A stretch of DNA of 28,400 nt from CAZZCN01 sp964652975 (GTDB lineage Bacteria; Bacillota; Clostridia; Saccharofermentanales; UBA5734), in assembly GCA_964652975.1 (NCBI GenBank), contig CAZZCN010000038.1, forward strand, positions 1 through 28,400. Reading direction: 5' to 3'. Both the position numbers and the translations under genes were made by a program. The notes under the pieces are model-generated. The model made no database searches, was not told the DNA's origin, and was given only the letters and a program-made list of their open reading frames with translations. Positions 13,762-21,716 of this stretch are shown one piece after another; position 1 is the first letter of the stretch; every line of letters begins with the position of its first letter.

Positions 13762-15693
13762 ATGGGATTATCAATTTCACAAAAAATAATAAAAGAACAT
13801 CTGCTTATTGGAGAAATGACACCGGGAAGCGAAATTTCAATTCGAATCGATCAAACATTGACACAGGATTCAACCGGTACCATGGCATATTTGCAGTTTG
13901 AAGCCATAGGTATTCCGAGGGTTGCTACGAAGCTGTCAGTTGCATATATTGACCATAATACGCTTCAAACCGGATATGAGAATGCTGATGATCATAAGTA
14001 TATACAGACAGTTGCTTCAAAGTACGGAATTTTATTTTCTAAACCAGGTAACGGTGTATGCCATCAGGTACATATCGAAAGATTTGGCGTCCCTGGACAG
14101 ACTCTTTTAGGCTCTGACAGCCATACTCCTACATGTGGAGGCATAGGGATGCTGGCAATCGGTGCCGGCGGACTTGATGTAGCTGTTGCTATGGGTGGTG
14201 GTCCTTATTTTATTACAATGCCGAAGATATGCAGAGTCAATCTTACTGGTAAATTGAGCGACTGGGTCAGCGCGAAGGATATAATTCTTGAGGTGCTGAG
14301 AATTTTAACCGTTAAAGGCGGAGTGGGTAAAATCATCGAATATTCAGGTGATGGAATTAACAACTTATCTGTCCCTGAACGTGCAACTATTACCAACATG
14401 GGGGCTGAATTAGGCGCGACAACATCAATTTTTCCAAGTGACAGCGTGACATATGAGTTTTTGAAAGCTCAAGGCAGAGACAAGGATTTCGTAGAGATTG
14501 TTCCTGATTTGGATGCAATTTATGATGAGACCATCGAAATAGATTTATCAAAACTATCTCCCATGGTCGCAAAACCTCATAGTCCTGATAATGTAGTAAC
14601 AGTTGCCAAAGCTGGTGCAATTAAGGTTGACCAGGTTTGCATAGGCAGCTGCACCAATTCTTCACTTATGGATATGATGAAAGTGGCCGCCATTCTGGAT
14701 GGCAAAACTGTTAATGATAATGTGTCATTGGTAATAGCTCCTGGATCCAAGCAGGTACTCAGCATGCTATCACAAAACGGAGCCCTGTCCAAAATGATTT
14801 CAGCTGGTGCCAGAATACTGGAAGCGGCCTGCGGTCCTTGTATTGGAATGGGACAGTCGCCTAAGACCGACGCAGTATCGCTGCGTACCAATAATCGTAA
14901 TTTCTATGCAAGAAGCGGAACAGCATCAGCACATGTTTATCTTGTAAGTCCAGAGGTTGCGGCATTCAGTGCCATCACTGGTGTGCTTACGGATCCAAGG
15001 GAGCTGGGTGCGATGCCTGTATTCAAGACACCGGCCGAATTTGACACCAATGATAATCTAATAGTACTTCCAGCACCTGTAAATAATTCCGTAGAAGTCG
15101 TTAGAGGACCGAATATCAAGCCATTCCCGATTAACAGGGCATTAGGAAGCAAGCTCGAAGGGGAAGTGCTTATCGTTTTGGAAGACAATATTACAACAGA
15201 TCATATCATGCCATCCAATGCAAAGCTGCTTCCATTCAGATCTAATGTTCCATATCTTGCAAAGTTCTGCCTGACACCCAGTGATCCAGACTTTCCAGAG
15301 AGAGCGATAGAGAAAAATGGTGGATTTATAGTAGCCGGAGCCAATTACGGACAAGGCTCAAGCAGGGAGCATGCGGCTTTAGCACCATTACAGCTAGGTG
15401 TAAAAGCAGTAATAACAGTGTCTTTTGCCCGCATACATATGGCAAACCTCATAAACAGCGGTATTTTGCCATTGGTTTTTGAAAACTCAAATGATTACGA
15501 ATCGATTAAAATGGGTGACAATCTTATTATTGATAATCCCGTAGAACAAATATCAAATAAATCGGGTATAATAGAAGTGCGAAATGTTACATCCGGCAAA
15601 ATCATCAGGACTGTACTTGATATTTCTCCGAGACAAGCGGATATTTTAATAGCAGGCGGAATGCTCAATTACACAAGACAAGGAAATCATTGA
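13762..15693 (+). CDS. Aconitate hydratase
   Basis: 643 residues, the compact aconitase form, shorter than the roughly 890-residue AcnA. It isomerises citrate to isocitrate through cis-aconitate using a [4Fe-4S] cluster. Cluster ligands are Cys297 (GSCTNSS) and Cys357 and Cys360 (ACGPCIG). Substrate-side motifs include LTQDSTGTMAYLQF, GSDSHTPTCGG (His121) and, in the C-terminal swivelling domain, YGQGSSREHAALAPLQLGVKAVI with the catalytic-serine region. The start follows GAGGAGG with good spacing. It is the first gene of a three-gene operon; the regulator starts two bases after its stop and citrate synthase follows. Isocitrate dehydrogenase, the expected next enzyme, is not in the window. Confidence 0.96.
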   Translation: MGLSISQKIIKEHLLIGEMTPGSEISIRIDQTLTQDSTGTMAYLQFEAIGIPRVATKLSVAYIDHNTLQTGYENADDHKYIQTVASKYGILFSKPGNGVCHQVHIERFGVPGQTLLGSDSHTPTCGGIGMLAIGAGGLDVAVAMGGGPYFITMPKICRVNLTGKLSDWVSAKDIILEVLRILTVKGGVGKIIEYSGDGINNLSVPERATITNMGAELGATTSIFPSDSVTYEFLKAQGRDKDFVEIVPDLDAIYDETIEIDLSKLSPMVAKPHSPDNVVTVAKAGAIKVDQVCIGSCTNSSLMDMMKVAAILDGKTVNDNVSLVIAPGSKQVLSMLSQNGALSKMISAGARILEAACGPCIGMGQSPKTDAVSLRTNNRNFYARSGTASAHVYLVSPEVAAFSAITGVLTDPRELGAMPVFKTPAEFDTNDNLIVLPAPVNNSVEVVRGPNIKPFPINRALGSKLEGEVLIVLEDNITTDHIMPSNAKLLPFRSNVPYLAKFCLTPSDPDFPERAIEKNGGFIVAGANYGQGSSREHAALAPLQLGVKAVITVSFARIHMANLINSGILPLVFENSNDYESIKMGDNLIIDNPVEQISNKSGIIEVRNVTSGKIIRTVLDISPRQADILIAGGMLNYTRQGNH

Positions 15694-15694
15694 T

Positions 15695-16366
15695 ATGCAA
15701 AGCGTCAAACACGGAATGCTTCGTTTTAATGTATACAACAGACTCAGAGATGATATACTTACCCAGGTTTACAAGAAGGGAGAGGCACTCACGGAAGCCA
15801 AAATAACAAAGGATCTTGGTGTAAGCAGAACACCTGTTCGAGAGGCTTTTGTACAACTTCAGATTGACGGACTGGTAGATGCCATTCCTAATAAAGGGCT
15901 TGTGGTCAGAGGACTCAACAACAATGACATCCAGGACATGTATGACATAAGAACCTACATTGAGACAATAGCAGTAAACAGGGTTTGTGAAAATATAACG
16001 AAAGAGAATCTTGAAATTCTGGAGAAGGTGTTACAGCTCGAAAAGACATATATTAAAACCAAGGATTACCTCAATTTTCAAAAATCAGACTTGGATTTTC
16101 ACAGTGTAATAATTAAAAGCAGCGACAGCAGGATAATTGAGAATCTATTGTCATCAATAATGCAGTATACGAGACTGGCAAGAACCAAATCACTTGCATC
16201 CGGTACGCGAATACAGGAATCACTTGATGAACACACAGCAATATATAATGCGATAAAAAACAATGATAAAGTCCAGGCGCAGGCATTAATGAAGATGCAC
16301 ATCAAAAAGGCCAAGGAAAAATTTATGAAGACAATGTTTGAAAAGGAGAACATAAGCTATGAATAA
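15695..16366 (+). CDS. GntR-family regulator, FadR subfamily with FCD ligand-binding domain
   Basis: 223 residues. The N-terminal winged helix (about 10-75) has the GntR signature YNRLRDDILTQVYKKGEALTEAKITKDLGVSRTPVREAFVQLQIDGLV. The helical FCD domain (about 80-212) retains probable metal ligands Asp132 and His136 (DLDFH), His180 (DEHTAI) and His202 (MHIKKA), which in characterised members hold a metal that helps bind carboxylate effectors. Lying between aconitase and citrate synthase, it probably senses a tricarboxylic intermediate such as citrate, though the ligand cannot be read from sequence. It starts two bases after the aconitase stop, with an AAGGA inside that gene, and its end overlaps the citrate synthase start by 8 bases, so expression is tightly coupled. 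Confidence 0.92.
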   Translation: MQSVKHGMLRFNVYNRLRDDILTQVYKKGEALTEAKITKDLGVSRTPVREAFVQLQIDGLVDAIPNKGLVVRGLNNNDIQDMYDIRTYIETIAVNRVCENITKENLEILEKVLQLEKTYIKTKDYLNFQKSDLDFHSVIIKSSDSRIIENLLSSIMQYTRLARTKSLASGTRIQESLDEHTAIYNAIKNNDKVQAQALMKMHIKKAKEKFMKTMFEKENISYE

Positions 16367-17720
16367 ACAAAATAGAACCAAAGAGGAAATTTTTAATAAT
16401 CTTGTCGAGGTTGCCACATCCAAGGCGAAAATCGATTCATCACTTTATGAGAAATACAATGTCAAAAGAGGACTTCGTAATGATGATGGAACAGGGGTGC
16501 TGGTGGGACTTACAGAAGTCGGAGAAGTGTTTTCATATATCATGGATGACGGAGACCGTGTTCCTACTGAAGGCAGACTCTTTTATCGTGGAATCGAGAT
16601 CAATGACCTGGTTAACGGATTTTATCAAGAAAAAAGATTCGGGTTTGAAGAATGTGTTTATTTACTTTTATTTGGTGACTTGCCGACAGCCGAACAGATG
16701 GTGCAGTTCAACCAGCTATTATCTGACTGCAGATATCTGCCTGCCAACTTTACAGAAGATATGATTATGAAAGCCCCTAGTCCTGATATCATGAATAAGC
16801 TTGCCCGTACAATTCTAGCTCTATATGTTTATGATTCAGACCCTGACGGACTTACAGTAAGCAATATTTTAAGGCAATGCATTGAGTTGATAGCAAGAAC
16901 GCCATTGTTGATTTCTTATGGTTACATGGCCAAGAGGCACTATATTGATAAGGAAAGTCTTGTATTACACGGCCCCAAGCCTGAATATAACACTGCTCAG
17001 AATATTTTGCACCTTATAAGAGCTGATGGCAAATTCACCGAACTGGAAGCAAGGGTCCTTGACCTTGCGCTTGTACTTCATGCAGAGCACGGAGGAGGCA
17101 ACAACTCCAGCTTTGTTACTCATGCCGTATCATCTTCCGGATCGGACACTTATGCAGTAATGGCAGCTGCTATTGGCTCCCTTAAAGGACCTCAGCACGG
17201 TGGTGCCAGCGGTAAGGCATATGACATGATGCAGGACTTGAAGGCGAGTGTTACTAACTGGAGAAGTGAAATCGAAATTGAGAACTACCTTACTAAAATT
17301 TTGCAAAAAGACGCCTTTGACAAGTCCGGTTTGATTTACGGAGTAGGTCACGCCGTATACACTGTATCAGACCCCAGGACGAAACTTCTAAGGGATTATG
17401 CCAGAGCGCTTGCATACGAGGCTGGCAGAGAAGATGAATATGAACTCTATACTCTTACCGAAAGGCTTGCTCCCGAGGTGTTTTATAATGTCAAGAAGAG
17501 CAGCAAAATAGTATGTGCAAACGTAGACTTTTTCTCTGGTTTTGTATATGACATGCTTAAGATTCCACAAGAACTTTTCACTCCGATTTTCGCTGCAGCC
17601 AGAATAGCAGGTTGGAGTGCCCACCGAATAGAAGAAGTGGTAAGTGGCGGTAGAATACTGCGTCCGGCATATAAATGCGTCAAAAAGAGGATAGGATACA
17701 CACCTGTTGACAAGCGCTAA
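16359..17720 (+). CDS. Citrate synthase (Si type)
   Basis: 453 residues, longer at the N-terminus than the roughly 370-residue short bacterial form. It condenses oxaloacetate and acetyl-CoA to citrate. Catalytic residues align as His244 (LHAEHGGGNNS), His331 (YGVGHAVYTVSDPRTK) and Asp390 (NVDFFSGFVYD); GPQHGGASGKA at about 278-286 is also conserved. It overlaps the regulator gene by 8 bases and has its own AAAAGGAG inside that gene about 10 bases before the ATG. A 2-methylcitrate synthase cannot be excluded by sequence alone, but co-location with aconitase favours citrate. No T-run terminator is evident just after the stop. Confidence 0.95.
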   Translation: MNKQNRTKEEIFNNLVEVATSKAKIDSSLYEKYNVKRGLRNDDGTGVLVGLTEVGEVFSYIMDDGDRVPTEGRLFYRGIEINDLVNGFYQEKRFGFEECVYLLLFGDLPTAEQMVQFNQLLSDCRYLPANFTEDMIMKAPSPDIMNKLARTILALYVYDSDPDGLTVSNILRQCIELIARTPLLISYGYMAKRHYIDKESLVLHGPKPEYNTAQNILHLIRADGKFTELEARVLDLALVLHAEHGGGNNSSFVTHAVSSSGSDTYAVMAAAIGSLKGPQHGGASGKAYDMMQDLKASVTNWRSEIEIENYLTKILQKDAFDKSGLIYGVGHAVYTVSDPRTKLLRDYARALAYEAGREDEYELYTLTERLAPEVFYNVKKSSKIVCANVDFFSGFVYDMLKIPQELFTPIFAAARIAGWSAHRIEEVVSGGRILRPAYKCVKKRIGYTPVDKR

Positions 17721-17771
17721 TCAGCAGTTCCTCAACAGTCAAATAACAGCTTTTTAATTGAACGATTAATG

Positions 17772-17781
17772 ACATTTATGT
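17772..17781. promoter_or_regulatory. Upstream dyad, candidate BlaI-type operator site 1
   Basis: ACATTTATGT is an inverted repeat (ACAT/ATGT with two central bases). It is the exact reverse complement of the second site at 17855-17864, 83 bases downstream. Both lie in the gap before the BlaI-family gene and each is preceded by a G. Confidence 0.4.
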
Positions 17782-17838
17782 TAACATATTGTTATTATTT
17801 TTGCCACCACATAACACCCGATAAAGTTACCTAAGTAG

Positions 17839-17864
17839 TATAATACAACTATAGACATAAATGT
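17839..17864 (+). promoter_or_regulatory. -10 box and overlapping candidate operator site 2 of the BlaI-type gene
   Basis: A perfect TATAAT (17839-17844) has no good -35 partner. Ten bases further on, where transcription should start, lies ACATAAATGT (17855-17864), the mirror copy of site 1. BlaI/MecI proteins bind ACA/TGT-containing dyads and usually control their own genes, so autorepression is plausible. The spacing of the half-sites is not identical to the best-known BlaI operators. Confidence 0.45.
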
Positions 17865-17891
17865 AATTTTTATGGAAAGGGGGAATGTTTT

Positions 17892-18254
17892 ATGAGACTA
17901 AATAATGAAATCAGAATCTCTGAATCAGAGTGGCTGATCATGCATGTTTTATGGGAAAAGTCACCTCTTTATATGGGTGATATAGTAAAAGCTTTGGCAT
18001 CTACACCTTGGAGCAGGACAACCATTCAGACAATGGTTTCCAGACTTGTTACCAAGAATGTTATCGGTACCAACAGAACTGGTTATGCTTTCTTATATTA
18101 TCCTCTATTCAAAGAGGATGAAGCTTTAAAGGCTTACACCAGATCTTTTGTAGAGAGAACATATAAAATGGATGCTGCAGGATTGGTCAAGGAACTTGTT
18201 ACAGGAGATTATCTTACTCCGGAAGAGAAGAAAAATCTCAAGAAGTTATTTTGA
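17892..18254 (+). CDS. BlaI/MecI/CopY-family transcriptional repressor
   Basis: 120 residues, the family's usual length. The winged helix occupies about residues 7-75 (ISESEWLIMHVLWEKSPLYMGDIVKAL, then WSRTTIQTMVSRLVTKNVIG, then YAFLYYPLF). The C-terminal helices (about 78-120) serve for dimerisation. Members are dimeric repressors, often inactivated by proteolysis through a BlaR1-type membrane sensor. No sensor protease, beta-lactamase or copper gene is adjacent, so the regulon is unknown and the gene appears monocistronic. The start has a GGAAAGGGGGA about nine bases before the ATG. A bidirectional terminator follows. Confidence 0.92.
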   Translation: MRLNNEIRISESEWLIMHVLWEKSPLYMGDIVKALASTPWSRTTIQTMVSRLVTKNVIGTNRTGYAFLYYPLFKEDEALKAYTRSFVERTYKMDAAGLVKELVTGDYLTPEEKKNLKKLF

Positions 18255-18274
18255 TTTAATAGTATTCTGAGAAT

Positions 18275-18305
18275 AAAAAAAGAAGCAGCAATGCTTCTTT
18301 TTTTT
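18275..18305. terminator. Bidirectional rho-independent terminator (BlaI-type gene / tRNA-Glu)
   Basis: AGAAGCA (18281-18287), loop GCAA, TGCTTCT (18292-18298), flanked by an A-run on the left and a T-run on the right. It can therefore stop transcription of the plus-strand repressor and of the minus-strand tRNA. It is the clearest terminator in the window besides the one at 28284. Confidence 0.85.
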
Positions 18306-18379
18306 GGTGACCCTAAGGAGAATCGAACTCCTGATTCCGCCTTGAGAGGGCAGCGTCTTGACCGCTTGACCATAGGGCC
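18305..18379 (-). tRNA. tRNA-Glu, anticodon CUC
   Basis: The minus strand folds into a full cloverleaf of 75 bases including an encoded CCA. The acceptor stem is GGCCCTA with TAGGGTC (one G-U pair), the D stem GTC/GAC, the anticodon stem CTGCC/GGCGG around loop CTCTCAA, and the T arm AGGAG-TTCGATT-CTCCT. The anticodon is CUC, reading GAG as glutamate; identity is supported by strong likeness to bacterial tRNA-Glu in the anticodon arm. It lies alone, facing left into the bidirectional terminator. Confidence 0.93.
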
Positions 18380-18468
18380 TGGATTGATTTGCGAACATGA
18401 TTATATCATTGCTTATTTTTATATGCAAGCACTAAAATCAAATTTTCAATTTTTTATATGTAAATCAT

Positions 18469-18497
18469 TTGTAAATAGGAAAAATTATTGATATTAT
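18469..18497 (+). promoter_or_regulatory. Sigma-A promoter of uvrA
   Basis: TTGTAA (18469-18474), 17 bases, TATTAT (18492-18497). Predicted transcription begins near 18504, after the TTG at 18488, which argues that the TTG at 18521 (with GAGAGG before it) is the translation start. No SOS-type LexA palindrome was recognised nearby. Confidence 0.5.
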
Positions 18498-18520
18498 ATA
18501 GTTTGAGAGGTACAACACAA

Positions 18521-21500
18521 TTGATTCATGAATATATTGTAATAAAAGGTGCCAGAGAGCACAATCTTAAGAATATTGATCTTAAAATCCCCAGAGACAA
18601 GCTTGTTGTTTTAACAGGTGTATCAGGATCAGGCAAATCCTCATTGGCGTTTGATACAATCTATGCAGAAGGACAGAGGAGATATGTCGAGTCATTGTCC
18701 TCGTATGCCAGACAGTTTTTGGGTCAGATGGAAAAGCCAGACGTTGATTACATCGAAGGGCTTTCTCCAGCTATTTCTATCGACCAGAAAACCACCAGCA
18801 AAAATCCCAGGTCTACAGTGGGTACTGTCACAGAAATATATGACTATCTGCGATTGCTGTACGCTCGGGTAGGAACTCCTCATTGCCCTAGTTGTGGAAA
18901 GGTAATCGAACAACAGTCCGTTGACCAGATTGTAGATACTCTTACTAAAATCCCCGATAAGACAAGAGTGTTGATACTAGCTCCTATTATAAGAGGTCGT
19001 AAAGGTGAGAATACCAAGCTTTTTGATGATTTTCGCAAAATGGGATATGCCCGTGTACGCGTTGACGGTGTGTATTATGACCTTGATGAGGATATAGCAC
19101 TGGATAAGAACAAGAAGCATACTATCGAAGTTGTCATTGACAGGCTTGTTATGAAGGACAGTATTGCATCGCGTTTGACCGACTCCATAGAAACTGCACT
19201 TAATCTAAGCCATGGACTGGTTGTTGCAGCAGTACAAGAAAAGATTACCGACAATGAAATGAATGGACTGGGTAATTTTTCCCTGGATACGACTGCCAAG
19301 GAAAATTCAAAAATGATTTCCGACAAGCCAGTAAAAGATTTTTTATCAAATAATGATTCATCAACAAATTTAGAATCAAACAATGACTCTTCAACAAAGT
19401 CTGAAGTAAATGTGATTCACGAAGAAGCCTCATATATCGAGCACGAATATTTTTTCTCACAGAATTACGCATGCGCGGACTGTGAAATCAGTTTTGAAGA
19501 GCTTTCCCCCAGAATGTTTTCATTCAACAACCCATACGGCGCATGCGAGCACTGTCTGGGACTTGGTAGCATGCTTGACATCAACCCGAACCTTGTAATC
19601 GACAATCCTGATATTTCATTAAATGCCGGAGCGATAAAGGCAGGCGGTTTTAATTTTTCTGATATTGACAGCTGGGCAAGGGCTTTTATCGAAGCCTTGG
19701 CGAAGAGATATAAATTTTCGCTTAACACGCCATATAAAGACTTGCCAGATAATGTAAAGAATATAATAATGTATGGCAATAACGGCGAAATTCTCTCAAT
19801 AGACACCACTAATAGCAAGTACTCACATGGAAAGGAGTACAAGTCAGATTATAAAGGCATTGTCCCTACAATGGAGAAAAGATACCAAGAGACATCTTCT
19901 GATGACATGAAGGAGTATTACGAGCAATATATGTCAAAGAACCCATGTCCGGTATGTAATGGAGCAAGACTCAAGAAAGAAAGTCTGGCGGTTTTGATGG
20001 GCTCAAAAAACATTCACGAATTGACCTGCATGCCTATCAAAAAGACAATGGATTATCTAAACGACATTCTGCTTACTGATCGCAAGCGAACGATAGCAGA
20101 GAGGATTTTAAAGGAAATCAACGCAAGACTGGGATTTCTGATAGACGTCGGTCTGGATTATATAACTCTTGGCAGGTCATCAGCTACACTTTCCGGCGGC
20201 GAGGCTCAGAGAATAAGGCTTGCAACTCAGATTGGCTCAGGACTTATGGGCGTGCTGTATATTCTTGATGAACCAAGCATAGGTCTTCATCAAAAGGATA
20301 ATATGAGGCTGCTCAACACATTGAAGAAATTAAGGGATCTGGGCAACACGGTATTAGTTGTAGAACATGACGAAGAGACCATGATGGAAGCCGACTATAT
20401 AGTGGACATGGGACCGGACGCCGGTGAGAATGGCGGAGAAGTTGTAGCGTTTGGGACAATGCAGGACATAATGGACTGCCCGAGATCAATCACTGGACAA
20501 TACCTAAGTGGTACGAAAAGAATTGAAATACCTAAGAAAAGGCGCAAAGGCAGCGGCAATTTTCTTAAAGTCTACGGAGCAAGAGAAAACAACCTTAAGA
20601 ATATAGATGTTCAAATCCCGTTAGGAGTTATGACATGCATTACAGGCGTATCCGGATCAGGTAAAAGCTCATTGGTTAATGGAATAATTCTTAATAAACT
20701 ATTGTCAGAGCTAAATGGAAGTAAAAGGGTTTTTGGTGATTGTGACAAGATTGAGGGGGCGCAGTTCCTCGATAAGGTAATTGACATAGATCAATCTCCC
20801 ATTGGAAGGACACCACGATCAAATCCGGCAACATACACAGGTGTTTTTGACCTTATAAGAGAATTATATTCAAACACGCCGGACGCCAAGGCAAAAGGTT
20901 ATAAGCAAGGCAGATTCAGTTTTAATGTAAGAGGTGGAAGATGTGAGGCATGCAACGGGGATGGAGTTAACAAGATAGAAATGCATTTTTTACCCGACAT
21001 ATATGTTAAATGCGACGTATGTAAAGGCAAGAGATATAACAGAGAAACATTAGATGTAAGATATAAGGGCAAAAACATTTCCGACGTCCTTGAAATGACC
21101 ATAGAAGAGGCGAATAAGTTTTTTGCGACGATTCCCAAAATAAAGAAAAAGCTTGAGACCGTTGAAGAAGTCGGATTAGGTTACATACGCCTCGGACAGC
21201 CGTCGACACTCCTTTCCGGTGGAGAGGCACAGAGAGTCAAGCTTGCAACGGAGCTTTCCAAGAGAAGCACCGGCAGCACTATGTATATACTCGATGAACC
21301 AACGACAGGATTGCATTTTGCAGATGTTCACAAATTAGTGGACATACTTAACAAACTGACCGATAATAAAAATACAGTTCTTGTTATAGAACATAACCTC
21401 GAAGTAATCAAGACTGCCGACTATATAATTGATCTCGGACCTAATGGCGGTGACAGAGGTGGTGAAATTGTTGCGACCGGAACTCCAGAAAAAGTTGCAA

Positions 21501-21550
21501 AAGTGCCACAATCTTTCACTGGACAGTATTTGAGAAAAATATTACAATGA
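18521..21550 (+). CDS. uvrA: UvrA, excinuclease ABC subunit A
   Basis: About 1009 residues from a TTG start preceded by GAGAGG (18505-18510). UvrA is the damage-scanning ATPase of nucleotide excision repair, acting with UvrB and UvrC, which are not in the window. It has two ABC ATPase modules, each with GVSGSGKSSL (first at about 33-42) and LSGGEAQR signature. Zinc-binding pairs are CPSCGK at about 122-127, CADC at about 318-321 with CEHC at 342-345, and CEACNGDG with CDVCKGKRYN in the second module. The usual length is 930-960 residues. The excess is a Ser/Asn/Asp-rich insertion at about 243-307 containing a duplicated SNNDSST. Confidence 0.96.
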   Translation: MIHEYIVIKGAREHNLKNIDLKIPRDKLVVLTGVSGSGKSSLAFDTIYAEGQRRYVESLSSYARQFLGQMEKPDVDYIEGLSPAISIDQKTTSKNPRSTVGTVTEIYDYLRLLYARVGTPHCPSCGKVIEQQSVDQIVDTLTKIPDKTRVLILAPIIRGRKGENTKLFDDFRKMGYARVRVDGVYYDLDEDIALDKNKKHTIEVVIDRLVMKDSIASRLTDSIETALNLSHGLVVAAVQEKITDNEMNGLGNFSLDTTAKENSKMISDKPVKDFLSNNDSSTNLESNNDSSTKSEVNVIHEEASYIEHEYFFSQNYACADCEISFEELSPRMFSFNNPYGACEHCLGLGSMLDINPNLVIDNPDISLNAGAIKAGGFNFSDIDSWARAFIEALAKRYKFSLNTPYKDLPDNVKNIIMYGNNGEILSIDTTNSKYSHGKEYKSDYKGIVPTMEKRYQETSSDDMKEYYEQYMSKNPCPVCNGARLKKESLAVLMGSKNIHELTCMPIKKTMDYLNDILLTDRKRTIAERILKEINARLGFLIDVGLDYITLGRSSATLSGGEAQRIRLATQIGSGLMGVLYILDEPSIGLHQKDNMRLLNTLKKLRDLGNTVLVVEHDEETMMEADYIVDMGPDAGENGGEVVAFGTMQDIMDCPRSITGQYLSGTKRIEIPKKRRKGSGNFLKVYGARENNLKNIDVQIPLGVMTCITGVSGSGKSSLVNGIILNKLLSELNGSKRVFGDCDKIEGAQFLDKVIDIDQSPIGRTPRSNPATYTGVFDLIRELYSNTPDAKAKGYKQGRFSFNVRGGRCEACNGDGVNKIEMHFLPDIYVKCDVCKGKRYNRETLDVRYKGKNISDVLEMTIEEANKFFATIPKIKKKLETVEEVGLGYIRLGQPSTLLSGGEAQRVKLATELSKRSTGSTMYILDEPTTGLHFADVHKLVDILNKLTDNKNTVLVIEHNLEVIKTADYIIDLGPNGGDRGGEIVATGTPEKVAKVPQSFTGQYLRKILQ
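19346..19396 (+). repeat. Duplicated 21-base segment inside the uvrA insertion
   Basis: Positions 19346-19366 and 19376-19396 both encode SNNDSST, 30 bases apart. They differ at three bases, all at synonymous third positions (AAT/AAC, GAT/GAC, TCA/TCT). Confidence 0.85.
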
Positions 21551-21566
21551 AGTTAGAAGAAGGTAA

Positions 21567-21586
21567 ATAAGTAATATAATACTTAT
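21567..21586. promoter_or_regulatory. AT-rich dyad in the uvrA-clp gap
   Basis: ATAAGTA (21567-21573) and TACTTAT (21580-21586) are a perfect 7-base inverted repeat with a 6-base loop; TATAAT motifs overlap it at 21575 and 21586. A TTGACA sits further on at 21626-21631 with no well-spaced -10 box. The dyad could be an operator or a weak terminator. Neither a CtsR-type direct repeat nor a CIRCE element was recognised. Confidence 0.3.
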
Positions 21587-21716
21587 ATAATGACGTAAAA
21601 CATATCAAAATCAACATATGATTGATTGACAGAAATGTAAGAATTATATAACAACAGACGAATTATATAGCACTGCTTTAGAATTCATGTATAGTTTGAA
21701 AGGTAAAATAATAAAA

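Noticed and set aside
17892..18254. A beta-lactam resistance locus around the BlaI-type gene
   Set aside because: Neither a BlaR1-type sensor nor a beta-lactamase gene is present on either side.
21551..21686. Possible CtsR or CIRCE heat-shock operator before the Clp gene
   Set aside because: No heptad direct repeat of CtsR type and no TTAGCACTC inverted repeat could be found; only an AT-rich dyad is present.
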